Below are positions 39,211 to 51,823 of a DNA stretch of 64,000 nt, in pieces. This DNA comes from Blastococcus sp. TF02-8 (GTDB lineage Bacteria > Actinomycetota > Actinomycetes > Mycobacteriales > Geodermatophilaceae): contig NZ_QOHK01000003.1 of the NCBI RefSeq assembly GCF_003319175.1, positions 248,001 to 312,000 on the forward strand, written 5' to 3'. The notes beneath the pieces were generated by a model. The model was not told the DNA's origin. It did no database searches and saw only the letters and a list, made by a program, of their open reading frames with translations. The position numbers and the translations under genes are program-made. The first letter of the stretch is position 1. Every line of letters begins with the position of its first letter.

Positions 39211-40412
39211 CCAACACCGAGCCGGTCTACCTGGACCACGCGGCGACCACGCCCGTGCTCCCCGAGGTGCTGGTCGCGATGACCGAGCAGCTCGGCCGCG
39301 TGGGCAACGCCTCCTCGCTGCACGCCAGCGGCCGGTCCGCCCGTCGCGCCGCCGAGCAGTCGCGGGAGCGGCTGGCCGAGGCGCTGGGCGCGCGGCCGTC
39401 GGAGGTCCTCTTCACCGGTGGTGGCACCGAGAGCGACAACCTGGCGGTGAAGGGCCTGTTCTGGGCGCGCCGGGAGGCCGACGCCCGCCGTCGCCGGATC
39501 GTGGTCAGCCCGGCCGAGCACCACGCGGTGCTGGACAGCGTGGAGTGGCTGGCCAAGCACGAGGGCGCCGAGCTCACCTGGCTGCGGGTGGACCCCTCGG
39601 GTCGCGTGACCCCGGAGGCGCTGGCCGAGGCCCTGGGCGACGGCAGCGACGTCGCCGTCGCCAGCGTGATGTGGGCCAACAACGAGATCGGCACGGTCAG
39701 CGACATCGCCGCGCTGGCCGCCACCGCCCACGACGTCGGGGTGCCGCTGCACACCGACGCGGTGCAGGCCGTGGGCCAGGTGCTGGTCGACTTCGGCGCC
39801 ACGGGGGTCGACGCGCTGACCATGACCGGCCACAAGCTCGGCGGGCCGATGGGGGCCGGCGCCCTGCTGCTGCGCCGCGACGCGGAGTGCACGCCGCTGC
39901 TGCACGGTGGCGGGCAGGAGCGCGACGTGCGCTCGGGCACCCTCGACGTCGCTGCCATCGTCGGCCTGGGGGTGGCCACCGTCGCCGCCGTCGGCAACCG
40001 GGTGGAGCGGGCCGGCGAGCTGGCCCGCCTGCGCGACCGGCTCGTCGCCGGGGTGGTGGACCAGGTGCCCGATGCCCAGCTCAACGGCGCCCCGCTGGAC
40101 GACGTCGTCCGCTCCGGCCCCGGCCGGCTGCCCGGCAACGCCCACCTCTCGTTCCCCGGGGCGGAGGGTGACGCGCTGCTCATGCTGCTCGACGCGCGTG
40201 GCATCGAGTGCTCCACCGGCTCGGCCTGCAGCGCGGGCGTCGCCCGACCCAGCCACGTGCTGACGGCGGTGGGCGCCGACCCCGAGCGGGCGCGCAGCTC
40301 GCTGCGGTTCAGCCTCGGGCACACCAGCACCGACGGCGACGTCGACGCCCTCCTCGGTGTGATCGCGCCCGTGGTCGAGCGCGCCCGGCGGGCCGGGATG
40401 GGCCGGCGATGA
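39207..40412 (+). CDS. cysteine desulfurase (NifS/IscS family)
   Basis: This PLP enzyme of 401 residues moves sulfur from L-cysteine to acceptor proteins. The PLP lysine is Lys210 in MTGHKLGG, and the persulfide cysteine is Cys341 in [10 protein letters not shown]. The start motif [15 protein letters not shown] is typical. ATG 39207 overlaps the MFS stop, and TACCCT (39192-39197) lies 9 nt upstream, so the gene may also be expressed from its own promoter. The coupled mnmA gene strongly suggests that it provides sulfur for tRNA 2-thiouridine. Confidence 0.93.
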   Translation: MTNTEPVYLDHAATTPVLPEVLVAMTEQLGRVGNASSLHASGRSARRAAEQSRERLAEALGARPSEVLFTGGGTESDNLAVKGLFWARREADARRRRIVVSPAEHHAVLDSVEWLAKHEGAELTWLRVDPSGRVTPEALAEALGDGSDVAVASVMWANNEIGTVSDIAALAATAHDVGVPLHTDAVQAVGQVLVDFGATGVDALTMTGHKLGGPMGAGALLLRRDAECTPLLHGGGQERDVRSGTLDVAAIVGLGVATVAAVGNRVERAGELARLRDRLVAGVVDQVPDAQLNGAPLDDVVRSGPGRLPGNAHLSFPGAEGDALLMLLDARGIECSTGSACSAGVARPSHVLTAVGADPERARSSLRFSLGHTSTDGDVDALLGVIAPVVERARRAGMGRR

Positions 40413-41506
40413 GGGTGCTCGCCGCGATGAGCGGGGGAGTGGACTCCGCGGTCGCCGCCGCTCTGGCCGTCGACGCCGGGCACGACGTCACCGGCGTGCA
40501 CCTGGCCCTCTCCCCGGACCGGCAGACGCTGCGCAGCGGTGCGCGAGGCTGCTGCAGCGTCGAGGACGCGCACGACGCCCGCCGGGTCGCCGACGAGCTC
40601 GGCATCCCGTTCTACGTCTGGGACCTCGCCGACCGGTTCCGCGAGGACGTCGTCGACGACTTCGTGGCCGAGTACGAGGCGGGTCGCACGCCCAACCCGT
40701 GCCTGCGCTGCAACGAGAAGATCAAGTTCACCGCGGTTCTCGACCGCGCGCAGGCGCTCGGGTTCGACGCGGTGGTCACCGGCCACCACGCGCGGCTGGC
40801 CGGCGGGGAGCTGCGCCGGTCGGTGGACGCGGCCAAGGACCAGTCCTACGTGCTGGGCGTGCTGACCCCCGCGCAGCTGGCCTCGGCCATGTTCCCGCTG
40901 GGCGGCATGACCAAGGACCGGGTGCGGGAGATCGCCGCCGAGCGCGGCTTCGCCGTCGCCACCAAGGCCGACTCGCACGACATCTGCTTCATCCCCGACG
41001 GCGACACCCGCGGCTTCCTGGCCCGGAAGCTGGGCAGCCGGCCCGGCCCGCTGGTCGACGCCGCCACCGGCGCGACCGTCGGGCAGCACGACGGCACCTA
41101 CGGGTTCACCGTCGGGCAGCGGCGCGGCCTGGGTGTGAGCGTCGGCGACCAGCAGCCCCGGTACGTGCTGGGGATCGAGCCGGTCACGCGCACGGTCACG
41201 ATCGGGACCGCCGACCTCGCCGGCGTCGACGAGATCACCACCGCCGCCGCGACCTGGACCGGCGCCGCCCCGCTGCTGCCCTTCCGGGCGCAGGTCCAGC
41301 TCCGGGCGCACGGGACCCCGGTGGGGTGCGAGGTCCTGGCGGGGGAGGACGGCGGGCTCGTCGTGCGGCTGGACGAGGTGCAGCGGGGTGTGGCCGCCGG
41401 GCAGTCCGCCGTCCTGTACGAGCCGGACGCCGAGCGGGGCGACCGCGTTCTGGGGCAGGCCGCCATCCGGCTGTCGGGTAAACGACAGGGAACGGTTCGT
41501 CACTGA
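40409..41506 (+). CDS. mnmA: tRNA-specific 2-thiouridylase
   Basis: This protein of 365 residues thiolates U34 of the Lys, Glu and Gln tRNAs. The PP-loop SGGVDSA starts at residue 8. The catalytic cysteines are Cys98 (in NPCLRCN) and Cys193 (in [10 protein letters not shown]). ATG 40409 overlaps the desulfurase stop (ATGA). The C-terminal domain holds the usual [11 protein letters not shown] segment. Confidence 0.95.
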   Translation: MRVLAAMSGGVDSAVAAALAVDAGHDVTGVHLALSPDRQTLRSGARGCCSVEDAHDARRVADELGIPFYVWDLADRFREDVVDDFVAEYEAGRTPNPCLRCNEKIKFTAVLDRAQALGFDAVVTGHHARLAGGELRRSVDAAKDQSYVLGVLTPAQLASAMFPLGGMTKDRVREIAAERGFAVATKADSHDICFIPDGDTRGFLARKLGSRPGPLVDAATGATVGQHDGTYGFTVGQRRGLGVSVGDQQPRYVLGIEPVTRTVTIGTADLAGVDEITTAAATWTGAAPLLPFRAQVQLRAHGTPVGCEVLAGEDGGLVVRLDEVQRGVAAGQSAVLYEPDAERGDRVLGQAAIRLSGKRQGTVRH

Positions 41507-41509
41507 CCC

Positions 41510-41538
41510 TTGGCTTCGTGAGCGCAAGCAATTAGCTT
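41510..41538 (+). promoter_or_regulatory. promoter of the 5'-nucleotidase gene
   Basis: TTGGCT (41510-41515) and TAGCTT (41533-41538) are 17 bp apart, in an unusually AT-rich patch for this genome. Transcription would start about 105 nt before the gene. Confidence 0.5.
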
Positions 41539-41649
41539 CCTGTCACGAGCCACTTCCTGAGTGCTACTCCCTGCTCCGGCTCCCGCTCCACCCCGTACGG
41601 CCGCCTGCCCGGGACGGCCGGTTCCCGCATGTCCTCTGGAGGACCTCCC

Positions 41650-43551
41650 TTGCGCAGAACGCGCCTCTCCCTCGCCGCTGCTGTGGTCGCAGCGACGTCG
41701 GCCGCCCTGGTCGCGGCGCCGATGACGGCCTCGGCCGCCCCGAAGAAGGGCCCGGCCCAGGACGTCACGGTCCAGCTCCTGGCCATGAACGACTTCCACG
41801 GCCGGATCACGCCCCAGGGCCCGACGCCCGACAAGGGTGCCGGCGACGGCACCCTGGCCACGGCGCCCGGGCCGGACGGCAAGTACGGCGGCGCGGACGA
41901 CGTCGTCTTCCCCGTCGGTGGTGCCCCGCAGATCGCCGCCACCGTCGACCGGCTGCAGGCCTCCTTCTACGGCACGGTCGACGGTCCGAAGGACTCCCTG
42001 TTCGTGGGCGCCGGGGACCTGATCAGCGCGTCGCCGTTCGAGTCCAGCGTCTACAAGGACGAGCCCACCATCGAGGCCCTGAACGCGATGGGGCTCGACG
42101 TCTCGGCCGTCGGCAACCACGAGTTCGACCGGGGCACGCAGGAGCTGCGCCGGATCTCCGCCGCGACCGACGGCACCTACACCGACGACGTCACCGCCTG
42201 CCAGGGCATCACCCCCGGCGTGGACGGCTGCTTCGGCGACGGTGAGCACGCCTTCTCCGGCGCGGAGTTCCCCTACCTGGCCGCCAACGTCGTGGACAAG
42301 ACGACGAAGCAGCCCATGCTCCCGCCGTACCAGGTCTTCCAGACCCCGGCGAACCAGAAGCTGGCGCTGATCGGTGTGGTCACCGAGACCACGCCGACCA
42401 TCGTGTCGCCCGACGGCGTCAAGGACGTCGAGTTCCTCGACGAGGCCGACGCCGTGAACCGGTGGGTCCCGGTCCTGCAGAAGCAGGGGATCCAGGCCAT
42501 CGGGGTGCTGGTCCACGAGGGCGGCGAGGTCGCCGACCCGAACGCGGCTCCCTTCGTGAACGGCTGCAACGCCCTGAAGGGCCCGATCGTCGACATCAAC
42601 CAGCGCGTCTCGCCCGCGGTCGACCTGATCGTCAGCGCGCACAGCCACCAGGCGTACAACTGCAAGCTCGCCGTCCCCGGCGGCCAGCCGCGGCTGGTGA
42701 CCCAGGCCGGCTACTACGGGCGGCTCGTCACCGACATCCGCCTCTCCATCGACCGCACGACCGGTGACGTCAACCGCGCCGCCTCGTACTCGGCCACCAA
42801 CGTCCCGGTGACGCGGGAGACGGCCGACGCCGAGGTCCAGTCGATCGTCGACTACTGGAACGCGCGGTCGGCCGAGTCGCGCAACGTCGTCGTCGGGTCC
42901 ACCACGCAGGCGATCGGCAGCTCGACGTCGAGCAACCGCAAGGCGGAGCAGCCGATCGGCAACCTCGTCGCCCAGGCCCAGCTCGAGGCGATGCAGCAGA
43001 GCCAGTACGGCTTCCCGGTCATCGCGTTCATGAACCCGGGCGGTGTCCGGGCCGACATCGACGCGGGTCCGACGACCTTCGGGGAGCTGTTCACCGTGCA
43101 GCCGTTCGGCAACACCGTGAACACGGCCACGCTGACCGGTGCGCAGATCGACGACCTCCTCGAGGAGCAGTTCCAGGACGACCCGGACCGGGTCGTCGAC
43201 TCCAAGGGAACGGTCGTCAGCGACGGTCCGCTGACCGGTGGCCCGCGTGGGACCCGGCTGATCCTCGGCACCAACCAGGGCTTCACGTACGACTACGACC
43301 TCACGCGTGCCTACGGCGACCGCGTTCCCGACGCGTCGATCAAGCTGAACGGCGTCGTGCTGGGGGCCGGCACCCAGTACCGGGTGGCGGCGAACTCGTT
43401 CCTCATCGCCGGTGGGGACTCGTTCGACGCGTTCAAGGGCGCGGTGAACCGGACCACCGGCCCGGTCGACGTCGATGCCCTCGTCGCCTACTTCAAGGCG
43501 CACTCGCCCGTGAGCCCGCCCCCGGCGAACCACGGCACCCGGATCGGCTGA
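41650..43551 (+). CDS. secreted bifunctional UDP-sugar hydrolase/5'-nucleotidase
   Basis: This two-domain enzyme has 633 residues. The N-terminal signal peptide (Arg-Arg, Ala-rich core, APMTASA) precedes a calcineurin-type metallophosphatase domain with LLAMNDFHGRI, AVGNHEFDRG and VSAHSHQAYN as metal-binding motifs. The C-terminal 5'-nucleotidase domain (about 390-633) has the substrate-binding region MNPGGVRADI. It probably scavenges phosphate or nucleosides outside the cell. The TTG at 41650 is preferred: GGAGG (41638-41642) lies 7 nt upstream and the signal peptide then starts with Arg-Arg. An ATG at 41629 lies in frame 7 codons earlier and would place GGAGG inside the gene. No cell-wall sorting motif is present. 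Confidence 0.88.
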   Translation: MRRTRLSLAAAVVAATSAALVAAPMTASAAPKKGPAQDVTVQLLAMNDFHGRITPQGPTPDKGAGDGTLATAPGPDGKYGGADDVVFPVGGAPQIAATVDRLQASFYGTVDGPKDSLFVGAGDLISASPFESSVYKDEPTIEALNAMGLDVSAVGNHEFDRGTQELRRISAATDGTYTDDVTACQGITPGVDGCFGDGEHAFSGAEFPYLAANVVDKTTKQPMLPPYQVFQTPANQKLALIGVVTETTPTIVSPDGVKDVEFLDEADAVNRWVPVLQKQGIQAIGVLVHEGGEVADPNAAPFVNGCNALKGPIVDINQRVSPAVDLIVSAHSHQAYNCKLAVPGGQPRLVTQAGYYGRLVTDIRLSIDRTTGDVNRAASYSATNVPVTRETADAEVQSIVDYWNARSAESRNVVVGSTTQAIGSSTSSNRKAEQPIGNLVAQAQLEAMQQSQYGFPVIAFMNPGGVRADIDAGPTTFGELFTVQPFGNTVNTATLTGAQIDDLLEEQFQDDPDRVVDSKGTVVSDGPLTGGPRGTRLILGTNQGFTYDYDLTRAYGDRVPDASIKLNGVVLGAGTQYRVAANSFLIAGGDSFDAFKGAVNRTTGPVDVDALVAYFKAHSPVSPPPANHGTRIG

Positions 43552-43563
43552 TCGCGCGGCGGC

Positions 43564-43575
43564 TAACGTCGCCGT
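43564..43575 (+). promoter_or_regulatory. leaderless -10 element
   Basis: TAACGT (43564-43569) is followed by 6 nt and then GTG 43576. Confidence 0.55.
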
Positions 43576-44586
43576 GTGAGCTCCGAGAACGACGACCAGA
43601 GGCCGGTCCCCACCACGTGGGGGCCGGCCTCCGGCGTCGGGTCGCTGCCCGGCGCCGACCCCGCCGAGGCGCTCCGGACCGTCGTCGGGGAACTGCCCGA
43701 CTTCGCGCACCTGCCGGAGCTGCCCGGGCGTGGCGCCGGTGCGGACATGCTCGGACGCACGGCGGCACTGCTCGTCGACCTCGCGGTCGACCTGACCCCG
43801 GCCGGCTGGCGCCTGGTCCCGCGCCCGGGCATCGACCAGCAGCGGGCGCAGGAGTTCCTGGCCCGCGACCTGGACGCGCTGCACGACGTGGCCGAGGCCT
43901 GGACCGGCCCGTTCAAGATCCAGGCAGTCGGCCCGTGGACGCTCGCGGCAGGTCTGGAACGGACCCGCGGCGACCGCGCGGTGACCGATGCCGGTGCCCG
44001 GCGCGACCTGGGACAGTCGCTGGCCGAGGGCATCTCCACCCACGTCGCCGAGGTGCAGGCCCGGGTGCCCGGCGCGCGGATCGTCGTCCAGCTCGACGAG
44101 CCCTCCGTACCCGCGGTGATCCAGGGGGCGCTGCCGACCGCCAGCGGGTTCGGCAAGCTGCCCGCCGTCCCGGAGGACGTCGTCGAGCAGGAGCTGGGCG
44201 TCGTGGTGCGGTCGCTGCCCGGTCCGGCCGTGGTGCACTGCTGTGCCCGCCGCATGCCCCTGGGTCTCTTCCGCGCCGCCGGGGCGGCGGGGGTGTCGTT
44301 CGACCTCGGCCTGGTCCAGGACCTCGACGCCGTCGGGGAGGCCGTGGACGCCGGGGTCCACCTCCTGCCCGGGGTCGTCCCGGGGACCGACGCCGTCCTG
44401 CCCGCGCCCAGGGCCACCGCGTCCCGGCTGCAGGCCTGGTGGCGGGAGCTGGGGTTCCCGGCCGAGCAGCTCCCCGGCGCGGTGACCCTCACGCCCGCGT
44501 GCGGCCTCGCCGGTGCCAGCCCGGCGTACGCGCGCGCCGCGATGCGGCACGTGCGCGAGGCCGCGAAGTACCTGCTGCCCGAGTAG
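43576..44586 (+). CDS. MetE C-terminal-like (cobalamin-independent methionine synthase fold) protein
   Basis: This 336-residue TIM-barrel protein resembles the C-terminal half of MetE. Possible zinc ligands are His221 and Cys223 (VVHCCA, an H-x-C arrangement as in MetE) and Cys309 (TPACGLAG). A start like WGPASGVGSLPG and VQLDEPSVPAV are typical of this group. From memory, M. tuberculosis Rv3015c lies next to ligA in the same way. The reaction is unknown; a methyltransferase using a thiol acceptor is plausible. It starts at a leaderless GTG. Confidence 0.8.
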   Translation: MSSENDDQRPVPTTWGPASGVGSLPGADPAEALRTVVGELPDFAHLPELPGRGAGADMLGRTAALLVDLAVDLTPAGWRLVPRPGIDQQRAQEFLARDLDALHDVAEAWTGPFKIQAVGPWTLAAGLERTRGDRAVTDAGARRDLGQSLAEGISTHVAEVQARVPGARIVVQLDEPSVPAVIQGALPTASGFGKLPAVPEDVVEQELGVVVRSLPGPAVVHCCARRMPLGLFRAAGAAGVSFDLGLVQDLDAVGEAVDAGVHLLPGVVPGTDAVLPAPRATASRLQAWWRELGFPAEQLPGAVTLTPACGLAGASPAYARAAMRHVREAAKYLLPE

Positions 44587-47183
<2,597 letters not shown>

Positions 47184-47186
47184 CCG

Positions 47187-49112
47187 TCAGTAGGGCGGCG
47201 GTGTCGTGCTCGCCACCAGGCCGCTCGGGGTGGTGACCGTGAGCGTGCCGTCCGGCGCGAGCACGTGCCGCCAGCCCGGTGCCTGGTGCTTGCCCCGGTG
47301 GTGGCCGGTGCAGTAGCCGGTCAGGTTCTCCGCGGAGGTCGGCCCCTGCGGGTAGGGGCGGTCGTGGTCGAGCTCGCCGCCCAGCGGAACCCGGCGGCGG
47401 CAGCCGGGGAAGCGGCAGCGTCGGTCGCGGGCACGCACGAACCGGTCGAGCGCCCGGCCGGGTCGGTACCCCGCGGAGGGGGCCGGCGGTGCCAGCCCGC
47501 TGCCGGCGGCGACCCGCCGACGCAGGTCGGTGCTGTCGGTCAGGGCGAGGAGCGCACCGGTCAGCTCGTCGACGACGGCGATGCGCGGGCGGTCGACCAG
47601 CGACCCACCCCCGCTCGCGTCCAGCAGGGCGGCCAGTGCCTCGCGCATCGGTCGGCTCGCCGCGGCCAGTGCCTCGAGGTCGCTCCGAGCGGTGCTGACC
47701 CGACCGGCGGCACTCTCCTCCCAGGCGCGCTCGTCGAGGGCGTCGGCGCGGCCAGCGTCGTGCACCGCCCGCCGGGCCGAACCCAGCGCCCGGTCGAGGC
47801 CGAGCAGTGCTGCTCCCGCGTCCTCCAGGGCGCGGTGCGCCCGCTTCCACGGGAACGACTCGGGTGAGGAGCCGGGGCCGGCCGCTGGTGGTCCGTCCGG
47901 TGACGAGCGGTCCTCTGCAGACGGGGACCACTCGCGTTCGTCGTCCCACGGCTCGAATCCGGGCTCCGACGCCCACCAATGGGCCTGATCGTCGGCCGGG
48001 GGATCGTCCTCGCCACCCCACTCGCCGCGCAGGGCACGGGCCTCGACCTCGGCCCACCAGCGCTCGTCGGCGGCGCGCACCGCCTCCGGCCACGACTCCA
48101 CGGAGGACTCGTCGAGGACGTAGGGGGCGACCGCCCCTCGCGCAGTGCCTGCCGGAGTGCCGGCGTCGAGATCTGCCGGATCCGGTTCGGGGAGCAGACC
48201 GAGTGCGCGTGCCAGGGCGCGGACCATCTGTGCGGGCACCGGCTCACCACCGATCTCGGCAGGAGCATCGCCGCCCAGCATCGACCGCACTCCGGCCACG
48301 ACGGTGAGCTGCGCCTGGACCGGCGACAGCTCGTGCTCGTCGGGGCGCAGCGCGAGGTCGAGCAGGCAGTCGGCCATCTTCTGACCCCGGGTCCGGTCGT
48401 CGCCGGGCTCGTCGAGCGTGTCGGCGCAGCGACCGAGCGCGTCCAGCAGCGCCTGCGCCTCGGGCACGGTCAGCAGCACCTCCAACAGGGCCATGCCCTC
48501 CTGCTGGTCGGGTCGGATGGAGACGCCTCGCCGGCGCAGCGCTCGGGCCAACCGGTTCGCCTCGTCGCTCGCGTCCCGCGCGAGGCCGAGCCTCCGCGCC
48601 TTGGCTCCGAGCTGGGCGGGCGTGGTGACCCGCCCGGACATCCACTCCAACAGCTCGCGCTCGACGGCTGCCCGCCTCGTGGGATCGGCGATCGGGGCGA
48701 CCTTGTCGAGCATCGGCCACAGGTGACCGACGTGCAGCTCGCCGGACTCGAGGGCTGCGAGCGTGCCCGGCAGGCGGTGCACCAGCGTGAGCGATCGGAC
48801 CAGCAGGGACTCGGCGGCCTGGGTGGAGATCGACAGACCCACCACCAGTTCCTGGGCTGCCCACTCGCTCACGTCGGCGAGGACATCGGGTCGCGCGGCG
48901 CGACGCTCGGCGCTCATCGCCCCCGGCTGCCCCGGCTGCCGGTCCGCGGATGCGGGGCAGCTCGCGGCGAAGTCGGCGACCGCCCGGGCCCGGAGCGCCG
49001 TCTGACGCGCGATCTCCCGGTCCGCGGCCTGCACGCGTCCCAGAGGTCCCGTCGCCCACCCCGCCGCAGGGGCGGACGAGGTCGGCGCTGCGGCGGTCAC
49101 GGGTTCGATCAT
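47187..49112 (-). CDS. DUF222/HNH endonuclease domain protein (13E12 type)
   Basis: This 641-residue protein has an N-terminal DUF222 region (about 20-330) typical of mycobacterial 13E12-repeat proteins, a Glu/Asp/Trp-rich variable middle (about 370-440), and a C-terminal HNH nuclease domain: [25 protein letters not shown] and CTGHHRGKH supply the His-Asn-His set and metal-binding cysteines. It probably nicks or cuts DNA; the role is unknown. A near-consensus LexA box overlaps the ATG at 49112. An in-frame GTG at 49124 would add four residues. The family is mobile and multicopy in actinobacteria, so this may be an accessory insertion between ligA and the ACT gene. Confidence 0.85.
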   Translation of the reverse strand: MIEPVTAAAPTSSAPAAGWATGPLGRVQAADREIARQTALRARAVADFAASCPASADRQPGQPGAMSAERRAARPDVLADVSEWAAQELVVGLSISTQAAESLLVRSLTLVHRLPGTLAALESGELHVGHLWPMLDKVAPIADPTRRAAVERELLEWMSGRVTTPAQLGAKARRLGLARDASDEANRLARALRRRGVSIRPDQQEGMALLEVLLTVPEAQALLDALGRCADTLDEPGDDRTRGQKMADCLLDLALRPDEHELSPVQAQLTVVAGVRSMLGGDAPAEIGGEPVPAQMVRALARALGLLPEPDPADLDAGTPAGTARGAVAPYVLDESSVESWPEAVRAADERWWAEVEARALRGEWGGEDDPPADDQAHWWASEPGFEPWDDEREWSPSAEDRSSPDGPPAAGPGSSPESFPWKRAHRALEDAGAALLGLDRALGSARRAVHDAGRADALDERAWEESAAGRVSTARSDLEALAAASRPMREALAALLDASGGGSLVDRPRIAVVDELTGALLALTDSTDLRRRVAAGSGLAPPAPSAGYRPGRALDRFVRARDRRCRFPGCRRRVPLGGELDHDRPYPQGPTSAENLTGYCTGHHRGKHQAPGWRHVLAPDGTLTVTTPSGLVASTTPPPY

Positions 49113-49120
49113 ACGTTCGA
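49105..49120 (-). promoter_or_regulatory. LexA/SOS box over the start codon of the HNH gene
   Basis: On the minus strand the sequence is TCGAACGTATGATCGA. The actinobacterial SOS box is TCGAAC-N4-GTTCGA, so only one base of the second half-site differs. The ATG lies inside the box. LexA binding here would block initiation of transcription or early elongation. Confidence 0.65.
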
Positions 49121-49177
49121 ACACCTCGTGCGGCAAGGGGGAAAGCGCAGGTGGGGGGCGTGCTGACCGCGCCGTGC

Positions 49178-49852
49178 TCAGGTCGGGGGGAGCTGGGCGA
49201 CCGTCGTCGCGATGCCGGTCAGGTGCGCCAGCCGCAGCAGCTCCGACCGGCGGAACGCCGGACCGCCCGAACGGCCGAGCACCACGGCCCGGCCGTCGCC
49301 GTAGGGCGCAGCCATCATCTCGATCGCCATCTCCTGCCAGCGTTCCGGCAGCCACGACTCCTCGCTCGGCAGCAGCCGCGGCCCGGACAGCGGCAGCCAC
49401 GGCAGGGTCAGCCCGGTGAAGTCCGGAGCCGCCTCCGATGCCGCGAAGACCGCGGCCTCCGCCAGCGGCCGCTGCGCTGCGTGCCCGTCGAGGACCACCG
49501 ACCAGCCGCTGTGGAAGACCCGGGGCAGCTCCTCGCTGAGCAGGTCCGCCGCCGCCCGCTCACCCCGGGACAGCGCGTCCAGGAGGTCCAGCTCGCGGTG
49601 GGTGTCCAGCGGCCCGGCGAAGGGCCGCAGCGACTCCACCTGCACGCCCTCGACCGCCTGCACGACGGTGATGAGGCCGTCCGGCAGCCGGTCGGCGGGG
49701 AGGTCCACGACGACGTCGTCCACGGCGATGCCGTTGCCGCGCTCGAGCACGTCGAGCGAGACGATGTCGATGCCCGCGGCACCCAGGGCGGTCGCCACCG
49801 CGCCGAGGACACCGGGGCGGTCGGGAACGACCAGGCGCAGGAGATAGGACAC
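49178..49852 (-). CDS. ACT-domain amino-acid-binding protein
   Basis: This 224-residue protein begins with an ACT domain ([29 protein letters not shown]), the ligand-binding fold of amino-acid-sensing regulators. A second half of about 130 residues with no family I can name may include another degenerate ACT-like unit. GGAGG lies shortly before the GTG at 49852. It is divergent from gatCAB. From memory the homologue Rv3013 lies in the same place beside gatC and ligA in mycobacteria. It may sense an amino acid relevant to amidation or ilv genes; that is inference. Confidence 0.85.
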   Translation of the reverse strand: MSYLLRLVVPDRPGVLGAVATALGAAGIDIVSLDVLERGNGIAVDDVVVDLPADRLPDGLITVVQAVEGVQVESLRPFAGPLDTHRELDLLDALSRGERAAADLLSEELPRVFHSGWSVVLDGHAAQRPLAEAAVFAASEAAPDFTGLTLPWLPLSGPRLLPSEESWLPERWQEMAIEMMAAPYGDGRAVVLGRSGGPAFRRSELLRLAHLTGIATTVAQLPPT

Positions 49853-49911
49853 GGTTCCTCCGGGAGTCCCGCGCAGCTTCTCACGCTGGTCGCGGCGCGG
49901 AACGCTCCACG

Positions 49912-49917
49912 TACAGT
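49912..49917 (+). promoter_or_regulatory. -10 element of the gatCAB operon
   Basis: TACAGT fits TANNNT. Transcription would start near 49924, giving a leader of about 60 nt that can fold (CCCGGCCCG...CGGGCC...CCGGG). No clear -35 element is seen. Confidence 0.35.
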
Positions 49918-49982
49918 GATCCGGTCACGTCCCGGCCCGGAGCGGGCCGCCGGGCATCGCCGAAGTGGAGTTCCACCGCAGC

Positions 49983-50300
49983 ATGAGCACCCCCTCCCCG
50001 AAGGGCCGACTGACCCGCGACGAGGTGGCGCACCTGGCGCACCTGTCCCGGCTGGCCGTGAGCGACGAGGAGCTCGAGCTCTTCGCCGGTCAGCTGGCCG
50101 CCGTGCTGGACGCCGTCGCCCAGGTGGGCAAGGCCGACGTCGCCGACGTCGCCCCCACCACGCACGCCGTGCCGATGACCAACGTCATGCGCCCGGACGT
50201 CGCTCGCCCGAGCCTGCCGCGCGACGTCGTCCTGGCCGGCGCCCCCGCCGCCGAGGACGACCGTTTCCGCGTCCCGCGCATCCTGGGGGAGGAGGCGTGA
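49983..50300 (+). CDS. gatC: Asp/Glu-tRNA amidotransferase subunit C
   Basis: This 105-residue subunit stabilises the GatCAB complex. The core [23 protein letters not shown] and the C-terminal LRPDV-like segment ([12 protein letters not shown]) are typical. ATG 49983 gives the usual length; GTG 49965 would add six residues. The stop overlaps gatA by 4 nt. Confidence 0.95.
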   Translation: MSTPSPKGRLTRDEVAHLAHLSRLAVSDEELELFAGQLAAVLDAVAQVGKADVADVAPTTHAVPMTNVMRPDVARPSLPRDVVLAGAPAAEDDRFRVPRILGEEA

Positions 50301-51823
50301 GCGCGGACCTGACGGCCAGCACCGCGGCCGACCTCAGCACCGCCCTGCAGGCCGGGGACCTCAGCTCCGTCGAGGTCACCCGCGCCTACCTCGACCGCAT
50401 CGCGGCGACCGACGGGACGATCGGCGCGTACCTGCACGTCGACGCCGAGGCGGCCCTGCAGTCCGCCGAGGCCGTCGACGCCGCCCGGGCGAAGGGCGAG
50501 GAGCTCGGCCCGCTGGCCGGCGTCCCGATGGCGCTCAAGGACGTCGTCGTGACCGAGGGCGTGCCCACCACCAGCGGTTCGAAGATCCTCGAGGGCTGGC
50601 GCCCGCCCTACGACGCGACGCTGGCCGCGCGGCTCAAGGCCGCCGGCACCGTGCTGCTCGGCAAGACCAACATGGACGAGTTCGCGATGGGCTCCTCCAC
50701 CGAGAACTCCGCCTACAAGGTCACCCGCAACCCGTGGGACACCGACCGGATCCCCGGTGGCTCCTCGGGCGGGTCGTCCGCCGCGGTCGCCGGCGGGCTG
50801 GCCCCGTGGGCGATCGGCACCGACACCGGTGGCTCGATCCGCCAGCCGGCCGCCGTCACCGGGCTGGTCGGTCACAAGCCCACCTACGGCTCGGTCTCCC
50901 GGTACGGGCTGATCGCGTTCTCCTCGAGCCTCGACCAGGCCGGGCCCATGACCCGCACGGTCCTCGACGCGGCGCTCCTGCACGAGGCGATCGCCGGCCA
51001 CGACCCGCTGGACTCCACGAGCATCGACTCGCCGGTGCCGGTGCTGGCCGAGTCGGCCCGCCGCGGCGCCGAGGGCGACCTGGCCGGCCTGAGGGTCGGC
51101 GTCGTCACCGAGCTCGGCGGCGACGGGCACACCGACGGCTACGAGCCCGGCGTCCTCGCGCGGGTCGCCGAGGCGATCGCCCTGCTGGAGGGCATGGGCG
51201 CGGAGGTCCGGCAGATCTCCTGCCCGGCCTTCGACCTGGCCCTGCCGGCCTACTACCTGATCGCGCCCAGCGAGGCGTCGTCCAACCTGGCCCGCTTCGA
51301 CGGCGTCCGCTACGGCCTCCGCGCCGGCGACGACGGCAGCCGCGACCTCGACGAGGTCATGGCCCTCACCCGCGAGCAGGGCTTCGGCCCCGAGGTGAAG
51401 CGCCGGATCATCCTCGGTACCTACGCGTTGTCCAGCGGCTACTACGACGCGTACTACGGGCAGGCGCAGAAGGTCCGCACGCTGATCACCCGCGACTTCA
51501 CCAGCGCATGGGACGACGTCGACGTGCTGGTCAGCCCGACCAGCCCCACGGTGGCCTGGTCGATCGGCTCCCGGGTGGACGACCCGATCGCGATGTACGC
51601 CGCCGACCTCTGCACGCTGCCGGCGAGCCTTGCCGGCGTACCGGCCATCTCGGTGCCGTGCGGCCTCTCCGAGGGCCTGCCGGTCGGCTTCCAGATCATG
51701 GCGCCCGCGCTGGCCGACGACCGCTGCTACCGCGTGGCCGCAGCGCTGGAGGCGGCGCAGGACGCCGCCCGCGGGCACGCGCTGCTGGCCGGGATGGCCA
51801 CGAAGGAGAACGCCCCCTCATGA
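50297..51823 (+). CDS. gatA: Asp/Glu-tRNA amidotransferase subunit A
   Basis: This 508-residue amidase-signature subunit releases ammonia from glutamine. The Ser-cisSer-Lys triad is complete: Lys81 (ALKDVV), Ser156 (PGGSSGGS) and Ser180 (DTGGSIRQP), with the same spacing as in S. aureus GatA. The GTG at 50297 overlaps the gatC stop (GTGA). Together with GatB and GatC it makes Gln-tRNA(Gln) and/or Asn-tRNA(Asn) from the misacylated forms. Confidence 0.96.
   Translation: MSADLTASTAADLSTALQAGDLSSVEVTRAYLDRIAATDGTIGAYLHVDAEAALQSAEAVDAARAKGEELGPLAGVPMALKDVVVTEGVPTTSGSKILEGWRPPYDATLAARLKAAGTVLLGKTNMDEFAMGSSTENSAYKVTRNPWDTDRIPGGSSGGSSAAVAGGLAPWAIGTDTGGSIRQPAAVTGLVGHKPTYGSVSRYGLIAFSSSLDQAGPMTRTVLDAALLHEAIAGHDPLDSTSIDSPVPVLAESARRGAEGDLAGLRVGVVTELGGDGHTDGYEPGVLARVAEAIALLEGMGAEVRQISCPAFDLALPAYYLIAPSEASSNLARFDGVRYGLRAGDDGSRDLDEVMALTREQGFGPEVKRRIILGTYALSSGYYDAYYGQAQKVRTLITRDFTSAWDDVDVLVSPTSPTVAWSIGSRVDDPIAMYAADLCTLPASLAGVPAISVPCGLSEGLPVGFQIMAPALADDRCYRVAAALEAAQDAARGHALLAGMATKENAPS

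Noticed and set aside
47187-49112. HNH gene as part of a restriction or retron defence system
   Set aside because: No methyltransferase, reverse transcriptase or other defence partner is nearby; the DUF222 architecture fits the widespread 13E12-type family.
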